Below the pieces are notes generated by a model that was given only the letters and a program-made list of their open reading frames with translations, ran no database searches and had not been told where the DNA came from. A program made the translations under genes and the position numbers. From Varanus komodoensis (Eukaryota > Chordata > Lepidosauria > Squamata > Varanidae), in the NCBI RefSeq assembly GCF_004798865.1, contig NW_025335268.1, forward strand, positions 53,933,922 through 53,997,921: a stretch of DNA of 64,000 nt, in the 5' to 3' direction. Positions 56,400 through 64,000 of this stretch are shown here, piece by piece. How positions within the stretch are numbered: position 1 is the first letter of the stretch; each line of letters opens with the position of its first letter.

Positions 56400-57150
56400 A
56401 GAGTTTTTTCACACCTATATCTCTCCAGTCTTTCGTAAAGATTAGCACATAAATACATTTATATCAGTAATAAATCTTCACATTTTAAAGAAACTGGCCT
56501 TTAAGCTACACTTAATAAAAATAAATCTAAAATCAGGACTGCATTCTAGTTTCCAAGGACACTTAAAATCATTTTCTTAATTGTCCTCAGTGGTCTTTTC
56601 ATTCTCGATACTGACGTTAATTAATGATGTACTGCCAATTTTCCCTTTTTTGATCCATTAAGCCTTCCTTACACAATGGACATTTTATTCTCCAAGCATA
56701 CTTTGCAGAGGCTGTATCTGTAGCAGACGTAATTCACATTGCAAGTGTTGCCTGGAAGGCGCCTACTATGTGGAGCACTCAATTGTTTGGGAATTGGACT
56801 GAATGAAGCCAATAATACACTGATGTTGCCATAAAATATGTTCCCACATAGCCTTTCTTAAAGGACCTTTTCACATCTAGATTAGTATCAGTGTTTAATT
56901 GACAGCCTCTTCACTTAATTAATTACTGAGGTTCTTGTGACAAGAAGGAGAATCTGGACAAAAATATTTGTGTTATGTATAACATCACTCTCAAAACAAA
57001 GACATGGCGGCGTCCTGCCCAGCAGGGTGGGTGGTGGTGGAAGGGATCTCTTTGCATCTCCATGAATTTTCATTTGCGAGTTTCAAAGAAAAGAGGGATT
57101 TGCCACAATAATGCTGCTGTTTCAAAGGAGGGTTAGTTGAATGCATTTAT
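56400..57150. other. Unique stretch, possible conserved noncoding element
   Basis: No repeat signature. Paired homeodomain-type words: GACGTTAATTAATGATG (56613), ACTCAATTGTTTGGGAATTG (56786), GTGTTTAATTGACAG (56892) and CTTAATTAATTACTGAG (56914). The texture resembles a developmental enhancer. Conservation untested. Confidence 0.25.
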
Positions 57151-58195
57151 ATTTTTAGGTGACTATTGAGAGAAACTCATAGTTGAAGGCTGCTGTTCAC
57201 CCTTTGTTATATGAAAATACAGCCACAGAGAAATAGCAGATACACTCTTACAGACTATGCAACAAATACAATAAAAGCAAAGCAAAGAATGACAGCCAGA
57301 AACTAAATAACTGGCAGGTTGATTCAAGTCAATTCTGCCCCTGCTGCCTCACTTAATTTTTTTGGTCTTTTTTGTCTATCTTAGAGCTCCCAGATAGCAG
57401 TGCTGCCAGGAGGAAAGAAGCTGTAATGGGCATAATTCCATTGCTAGGGCATCCTGGAATCCCCAGTGTGGCCTGTGGGTACCACCAATATATTCTTGGT
57501 GGCCATGAAGTTTCCTGTTTCTCCTAATATTTTATTTTATTTCTTAAGATTTTTCAAACCAAACAAAGGAATTTTTAACTGAGAAGGTAGCATGTTGACC
57601 TATAAGCTCAGCTTTATTTGAGCTCAAGAGAGAAGTTTTGTGCTTGAAAGCCAACCCTCCATCTCTGCATTTTACTTTGATTCTTGGAAATCCTACTTTT
57701 CTTTCAGCCTCCCCACTTCACTTTATGGAAAATTATAATTTCAGAAGCTAATTTTGCACCTGAGCATCTCCTGCCACAGCAGCCATGTTGTGAGGACATC
57801 CATGACCCACTCTCAAAACTCCAAAAGTTCCTGGGGTCCCCAAATGGAGGAGGGGCCCTGAAATACAAGTTCCACGTGACAGACTGGGGCTGCCCCATTT
57901 GCACTGGCGTATCAGTAAATTTTGAAGTGCAGGTGATTAGCCATGACCCCAAAGAAAGCCCGAAAATGCCAGCCACCATATTGCCCCATATCAGGTAATC
58001 AATCCCAACATTTTTCAGCGCTGCCATGAGCAGGTCTTTTGTAAAGTGGACAGCTCTCAACTTTCCATTCAGAACTGAGCCACTGCCCTCCTCATCCCAC
58101 GAACAGCGTGCAGCAGGGATAGCCCACAACAATAGGCTGCTGCTGAGAAAACCGTCCCGTAGGGGTTGCAGCTAGGCTCAGAGGGAACGAGAATC
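57151..58195. other. Unassigned stretch
   Basis: No gene recognised. Frames of 104 and 142 codons on opposite strands overlap at 57684-58132, without a domain. Confidence 0.35.
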
Positions 58196-58197
58196 AC

Positions 58198-58285
58198 GGA
58201 CTCATAGAACAGTAGAGTCGGAAGCAGCATGAACATCATTGGGTCCAACCCCCTGCTGTTGCAGGACACCAGGGTGGTGGAAGTT
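58198..58285 (-). mobile_element. CR1-like LINE 3' end
   Basis: Plus strand: GGACTCATAGAACAGTAGAG, CATTGGGTCCAACCCCCTGC and TGTTGCAGGAC, the complement of the CR1 3' terminus. Same type as 37663-37800. Confidence 0.65.
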
Positions 58286-58454
58286 GACATGGCTGACCCT
58301 GCTAGTCATGAAATCACAGTGCATTGACCCTGCTGAGTGCCAACTCCAAACGCCCCACCCTAAATGCCACAGAAACTTTGCATTTAGAAGTGCCTCTTTC
58401 ATGTTCTCACTTTAGTAGTTACATGTCATAACAGGGCTACAGAATTCCTCAGTA

Positions 58455-58926
58455 CAGGCAGTCCCTCCTCTATGAATGAGTTTTGTTCCTGAGAAAATGG
58501 ACATTCATCTTTAAGTTGAATTTGTAGGTAAGTCAGATCACACATAGTCAGCCCTCCACATTTGTGGGAACTAGGGGCACAAAATCCCTGTGAAAGGGGA
58601 AAAACTGTCAGTGCCTCTACCTGCCCCCCACCCCCCAAATCACCAGGGCGTCTTTTTTGCAGCGAGGAAAGGCCAGAGAGTTTTCCTTCTCCAAATAGGC
58701 AGATCAAGAAGGCGTGCTCTGGAGGCCTCCCTCTCTCCCCTTTCACTTAATCTCTCTCTATGGTGATGCTTTGGAGGCCTCCCTCTCTACCCTTCTGCTT
58801 TCTCTCTCTCTATGGTGATGTTGATTTTCCACAGTAATTTTTTTTAAAAAATTAATAGGCTTTATGGCAGCTTGTTTGTAAGTATGGGTTGTTCACAATT
58901 TGGATGTTTGTAACTCAGGGACTGCA
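58455..58926. mobile_element. Tigger-like MITE with internal tandem duplication
   Basis: TA-flanked. The left end CAGGCAGTCCCTCCTCTATG, then GAATGAGTTTTGTTCC, is mirrored by GGATGTTTGTAACTCAGGGA and CTGCATA on the right, the pattern of Tigger-type MITEs ('caggcagtccccgacttacgaacg'). A second Tigger-type phrase, TAGTCAGCCCTCCACATTTG, starts at 58546, so one MITE may have inserted into or fused with another. A 52-bp unit is duplicated at 58716-58767 and 58768-58819. Confidence 0.7.
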
Positions 58927-58929
58927 TAT

Positions 58930-59640
58930 ACTGGTGCGCCATTAGATCAGATGTAAAAATTATTTCCACCAGTGATTAAAAACTATCAAAAACAATACCA
59001 GTCTGCTTGATAATTTACCCCAAATAACAACTTTCCACCACTGATTAAGCCCATACAGCTTTCTATCATGCTAGTCTTTTCTTGTTGGCTCTTATTTTCT
59101 TTTTCTTCCTAAATCTCATGTGCTTTGGCACTGCACAGGATAAGCCTCACAATAAAAGTTTATTGGCAGAAAGAGGGCCATGTCCATCCGTTTATGGACC
59201 CTGTTGCACAGGCACAGAATTCCATGAGTGCATGCTTCTTAACTTGAAATGTGAAGCAGGTCGCTAATTCTGTGGGCAGAATCCCCCAGCAGGCATTGCC
59301 GGCATTTCTCTCATCAGTGGTAAATATCTGGGAAATCTGTCTGCATTTTTTGGCATGGTAAATCTCACCGCAAGCTACAAGTTAGAGATAAATCACAGTG
59401 CATTCAGCTACTATTCAGTACATGTTAGGTGCATCTAAGCAAACTTTGCAGCAAGCATGAATGGATAGGCCAATATATGAACTATTAATCCAGGGGAGAT
59501 CATGCTTCCTTATTCATGGGTATTAGGGATTCTCCCACTGATTAAAGTAGATTTTTTGCACACATTGCTAAGCTATATTGTTGATGACTGGTTCTTTCTT
59601 CCAGAAAAAAATTAAGCGCTAAGAAATTAACTGTCCTTCT
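58930..59640. other. Unassigned stretch
   Basis: No recognised gene or repeat. Confidence 0.35.
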
Positions 59641-59644
59641 CTTT

Positions 59645-59945
59645 AGGAGTCCATAGTTTGTCCTGAGAAATAAAAAAGAGGTTGCCTCTGCCACTCTTGG
59701 AGAATTTTTTCCAGTATGGCAATTGGTATCATCTGAAAGAGAAAGTTCAGTTTAAGTAGTACATTCATTTTTATAACTGAAATTCTTCCCAACCAGGATG
59801 CGTTTAGTTTAGTTCATTTCTCTAAGTCTTTTTGGATCTTCATCCAGGTCATTTGATAATCGCCTTGAAATAATGTATCATTATGTCCAGCGAAGTTTAT
59901 CCCTAAGTATTTAATTGGGTGTGAAGTTATTTCTTTGGGGGCAAG
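59645..59945 (-). mobile_element. L1 ORF2 internal fragment (reverse transcriptase end)
   Basis: The minus strand from about 59945 reads SHPIKYLGINFAGHNDTLFQ, MTWMKIQKDLEK, a stop where a Trp is usual, TKLNASWLGRISVIKMNVLL and LNFLFQMIPIAILEKILQEW. This is the 'SHPIKYLGI..SWLGRIxxIKMxxLPK' region just after the L1 reverse transcriptase catalytic core. Both ends are truncated and there is no A tail, so it was carved from a larger copy by deletion or rearrangement. Confidence 0.8.
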
Positions 59946-59949
59946 ACGA

Positions 59950-60398
59950 TGACAGTGGATGCCCGGCTAGTAATAGCACTTGGATTTTCAATATATGAAT
60001 TAATGGATTCACACAGCACAGCAACAGATTGTGAGTTGTTTAACCTAGGAGTTGTGGGGATGAGTGAGTGTGCAAGCTGCATTTCCACTTTTAATTAACA
60101 ACAATTCACAATGTGCAATTGGCAATTATTGCATGAATTCTGGGTAATTTCATCCATAAACAACACAGTTTCAGGTTCACCCTTCACAAAGCAACCTAAA
60201 AATGCAGTGTTCCTGGCTCAATGCAAAGTGGAAACAACAAGGATCTGGCTTGTGTGCTCCCTCATCTTTACAATTACTAGATTAAACAAACCTGGAAACT
60301 GATGCCCTGCTATGCGAATGTTGCACACACCATATTGTCATGTCTGGTTATAAGAGGACACAATTCGTGATTGCACAGTAAAACAGATCATAACACTC
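59950..60398. other. Unassigned stretch
   Basis: AT-rich, nothing recognised. Confidence 0.35.
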
Positions 60399-60400
60399 AA

Positions 60401-60521
60401 GCTTTAAACATGGCACCTTCCAGATGTTTTTGACTACAACTCCCAGCATCCCTGAATATTGGCCACACTGTCTGGGGCTGATGGGAGCTGATGTCCTGGA
60501 AGGTGCCAAGTTGGGAAAAGC
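60401..60521. mobile_element. hAT-like palindromic MITE, complete
   Basis: The left arm GCTTTAAACATGGCACCTTC, CAGATG and the right arm TCCTGGAAGGTGCCAAGTTG, GGAAAAGC are imperfect inverted repeats. The core includes GACTACAACTCCCAGCATCC and TATTGGCCACACTG. The best preserved of the MITE copies here. Confidence 0.7.
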
Positions 60522-60524
60522 TGC

Positions 60525-62795
60525 TGTTAAGGGAATCGGTCTATTTATAAAATGCCTGCAGCTGCCTTCATCCATTAGATTTAAACAACAACAACAACAT
60601 GCTAATCTTTTTATTAAGGGTGCTTTCAGATGGAGAGCTCTTAGTGCTGACAGTTAGAAGGCATTATGCAGCTGCTCCTTATCTCTTTTTCCTTATCAGA
60701 TTTTCCAGGCTAAGATCAAAAGACATAAGAAGTGGTGGGAAAAAGCAGGAGGGCTCTTCTTGGAGGACAGTCATGTCTGGAGCTCCACACTTTTCTGTAA
60801 ATGAGGCAGGGCAATATTATGATAAATGCCACATCTGGAAGTACCTAAAGATCAACCAAACAGGTAACATAGTTTGCAAGCTTTGCAGGCCTCTTCTGGA
60901 TGGATGTCAGAGGAAAGAAAAATAGCTCTTAAAAAGAGGCACAATAGAAAAGTCCTGCTGTGCAGGCATGGTGTGACTTTGGAATAAAACAGAGACGTTT
61001 CTTTCTTGACTCACAAAAGTGTCTATATGAAATGAGCTTGTGGCAGGTTCTGCTGTGCCCTCCCCTGCTATTATTCTGGGGTCCTCCTCCAACACAGCAT
61101 TTGGGGCTGGGGAGGCCGACAGCAGATAGGCAACCGCCTCTTCTCCCACTTCAGGCACAAACATTCCCGTCAGCCACCCAAACGGCAGGATTCATTCCAC
61201 CGACGTTCTGTTTTGTACAGAGCCAGACCAGCCATGTTTACGGTCGTGGGCCCTGCCTCGTGCGTAGCACCTCTTCCACTTTCAAGGGGTTCGTTTCAGC
61301 AGGCAGGCCCTGCTCGTACTGCAGGGGATTGGGCGGGCCACCATGGCCAGCAGTGCCATTAGGCAGAGCGAGGCGAATAGCTGGGACAGCCACTCCACAC
61401 AAGGCCTCAGGGTGCGTGGAAAGCACCTGGAGGTTTGCAAATCAATCCCAAATCCACCTCACACCACCCACAAGCATTGGAATTCTCAGTGTGTAACATT
61501 TCCTGTTAGAGCAGGAACCAGATCAAAGACAGGAGGGCTGAGAAGTGATGACGTTTGTGACACAGATTACAGGAACAAGCCAAAATAACAACAGACCTCA
61601 GCCAGACTCAGGCCACCTTGGGTTTCCTTCTGGGTTGTACTCATGAGACTTGACTACTTTTCAAAAGGCCTTCCAGGGCTTATCTTTAACATGACAATCA
61701 CTACTAGTGTGTTAAATAAAATTGTATTTTTGTGCAATAGGTGTTTAATTATTCCTCAGTAAGCTGAACCCCCTCACAAATGTGAAACTGTAACTCAGTG
61801 AAGAGAAAAATGGACAGTAGAGTACACAGAACTACCCATTGTAAAGACAGGAAATTGCTGCCTGGGAAAGCTTTTGTGGGTGCACCTGAAGGAAATAAAC
61901 TTAGGGAGTTTGACTCTTTTTCCCTTGATGATCTGAAAAGATCTGGGAATCAGCTCCACAGAATGAAAAAACCACATAAATCTATGAATGCTATTTTACA
62001 TATGCAAATTTATATATGTTTTAAAGTGTTATGGGGGTGGTCTTTAAAAGGCCCTGGCTCCTAAGGACTCCCCTGTCTGTAAAAAGAAATATAGACAGGG
62101 GAGGGGAGAGCATTTGATTTCAAGAAAAAAGCTGAGGAAAAAAGATTCAAGGAGTAGGGGTAGCAAGAGCTTGAGCACAGTTTTTGGCTAAAAATCCCCC
62201 AAATCATGGAGATCAGAGGCCATGGTGATCATCAGGGCCCCAGTACCTGCATTTCAGCAAGTGCCCATGGGCAGTAGGCCGGGGGGACAGATATCCTCTT
62301 GGAGTTTGGGGGCCCCAAAGGAGAGATGCTGGGCTCCAGGCATAGTGAGATGCTTGCTAATGCTACCCCTGGTGGCAGAGCTCTAGGCATACATTGTGTA
62401 GATACCCTTTCACTCAGCTGAACAGGCAGATGCCAGGGTGTCTAGGTGGGGGACATAGCTTGTCGACATCATCCTTCTCCCACTTCTCATATCCATTGGA
62501 CACACGGAGCGTGCCTGCACTGGGAAATGAATGTTTTTATTGCCATTCAGTTCTATCACATTCCTTTGTCTTCAGTATAGACATCCAATGATGCTCATAG
62601 TGGAAGCCACACCTTTAAAAAACCAAACAGAATTTCACTGCTAGAAGTTAAATTTTGATAAATTTTCAGAAAGCCTAACTGGAACAACAACACATTCCAT
62701 TGTTAACTGAAGGGAGATTCAAGTTGCTGGCTGCATTTTGGAGATGGTACTTCTTGCATGGCAAACCTCTAGGTCCTCTTCATATACAGTATAAT
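60525..62795. other. Unassigned stretch
   Basis: No gene recognised. At 60770-60925 a plus frame reads HIWKYLKINQTGNIVCKLCR, which resembles a BED-type zinc-finger start but stops soon after. A GC-rich patch at 61050-61450 gives a 178-codon frame without a domain. Confidence 0.35.
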
Positions 62796-62799
62796 GGAC

Positions 62800-63120
62800 T
62801 GTAAACGCTCATTTTAATAGCACATAGTGCCTGGTAGATTATTGAAATGAGCTTTCCTGCTTTGGAAATGAGACTCCAACTCTGACTCCTTCTCCAGGCT
62901 TTGAAAGATCCAACTTTATATGTACTGTAATCATGTTCTGTTCACTGAATAGCAGCCACTTCTTTCAGCTGGTGTCTTCCACTAATTACGTGTAATATCT
63001 AGCTAAAACGAAGTGTTAATTCCTTTAAAATGCAGCAATGTTAAAATACAGATAAGAATTACTGTGTAATTTGGAATTAAAATAGTAGAAGGACAAGCAG
63101 GCAAGTTTTGTTTGGCATGC
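62800..63120. other. Unique AT-rich stretch, possible regulatory element
   Basis: No repeat signature. It includes ATTAC-GT-GTAAT inverted halves at 62985-62996 and GTGTTAATTCC at about 63013. Weak evidence. Confidence 0.2.
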
Positions 63121-63800
63121 ATTGTATGTCCTATTCAATCTGGCATGCCCTCATCCAAGTAGGCACAAGGCCATCCTTAACAGATGGTCATGACTGAAGC
63201 CTGCCAAAAGACCATGTATGATCATCAGATGTGTTTGCTAAGGGCAGGATTCCAGACTGGGAATGTCTAAATTGTTTTCTATCCCAAGCATACAAGCCTA
63301 TGGCTAAAAGGGCCACACATTCACCTCTGTCTCTCCCTCTCTCTTTCCCTCTGGCTATCAGTCAGGTGACCAGTTAAAATACCAAAATTGGTTCCGTGGT
63401 TAGATAAAGTTAGAATGAGGATGTGGCAGGTGATTATGAGTATCCTGGGAAAGGATGAAGATAAAAGCTATTAACAGCTCTGGGTGTTCCACTCCCTTTT
63501 GGGACCTTTGGAGGGCTTCACAGCACTGGCTTTTCCAGCAGCTGAACCGGATGGTCTAAATCTGTGACACAGCATTTACTAGCTGGGTGAGAGAGAGGCT
63601 GGACTGGGACCTCGAGGCTGCAATGATCAGCACAGGGCGTTCTGAAATTTAGGGCATGGCCATCATGCACCGCTCTTTGCAGTTGGTGTGATGTCTGTGT
63701 CTAGCTAGAAAGGTCAGAGTCACGTCAGAAAAGGCAGCTCCAACCTTCCCCATGAACATGAGAAGGTTGGCAATGCACACTGTATATTCCACTGGCACTT
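63121..63800. other. Unassigned stretch
   Basis: A CT-rich tract at 63327-63350. Nothing else recognised. Confidence 0.35.
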
Positions 63801-63805
63801 GCCAG

Positions 63806-63862
63806 ATATCTTGGACTGTACCACCCATCATCCCCAGCCAATATGGCCAATGTCAGTGCTTT
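63806..63862. mobile_element. hAT-like MITE fragment
   Basis: ATCTTGGACTGTACCACCCA, TCATCCCCAGCCAATATGGC and CAATG match the MITE core of 60.4 kb. One arm only. Confidence 0.45.
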
Positions 63863-64000
63863 CTAGCTGCTCGTTAAAATAAACACTGTGCAGGTATGCT
63901 CTAGATCAGGATGGGCAGAAAGCAAATCTCCTGGACCAACTCTCAGGATTCCTATCCCTTGACTATGTGATTTCACCAAAGAATCTGGAGATCTGACTTC

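Noticed and set aside
60960-61496. 178-codon plus-strand frame
   Set aside because: GC-rich patch, no domain, proline- and threonine-rich texture of noncoding sequence.

Overview
This 64 kb window looks like nuclear DNA of a squamate reptile (lizard or snake). It carries copies of the tRNA-derived SINE that matches the Sauria SINE as I remember it, the 3' tails of sauropsid CR1 elements, reptile-type L2-like LINE tails, and several L1 fragments whose ORF2 C-terminus resembles lizard L1. Base composition is AT-rich with vertebrate-style microsatellites. There are no operons, Shine-Dalgarno sites or other prokaryotic traits.

I find no host protein-coding gene, rRNA or tRNA gene that I can support. 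Open frames of 60 to 215 codons are scattered on both strands at the density expected by chance, and the few with recognisable sequence are remnants of non-LTR retrotransposons. The window is best read as intergenic or intronic sequence with old transposable elements. One 87-codon frame near 6.1-6.35 kb, with an AATAAA overlapping its stop, is noted only as a weak candidate for a decayed exon or retrocopy.

Layout. 0-11 kb: mostly unassigned AT-rich sequence, with SINE and CR1 scraps at 0.2-0.4, 1.5 and 2.5 kb and microsatellites. 11-15 kb: a nested stack in which an L2-like LINE (+) appears split by a LINE of another clade (-), which is itself split by an internally deleted L1 (+) flanked by 25-bp target-site duplications. 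15-23 kb: an L2-like tail, a full SINE, a CR1 tail, then mostly unassigned sequence with an enhancer-like stretch near 20 kb. 23.5-24.2 kb: a 5'-truncated L1 and one copy of an unnamed repeat. 29.6-33.1 kb: the end of a zinc-finger-tailed LINE and two SINEs, one with perfect 13-bp duplications. 35.0-38.9 kb: a 2.6-kb L1 derivative that keeps its 5' leader, ORF1 and 3' end but has lost most of ORF2, then a second L1 with perfect 16-bp duplications. 39-44 kb: L2-like and CR1 remnants. 44.8-48.6 kb: a Tigger-like MITE and a decayed Tc1/mariner element holding two younger insertions. 49-64 kb: CR1, an L1/Tx1-like LINE tail, a SINE, a second Tigger-like MITE, an L1 reverse-transcriptase fragment, hAT-like MITEs and long unassigned stretches.

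The most useful observations are the two L1 copies that both join ORF1 directly to the 3' end of ORF2 (a half-L1 architecture), the nested stack, a perfect 28-bp palindrome at 48.9 kb, an unnamed repeat present twice, and several unique AT-rich stretches with clustered homeodomain or SOX-like words that could be conserved enhancers. All family names come from recall of consensus patterns, not from a database search.
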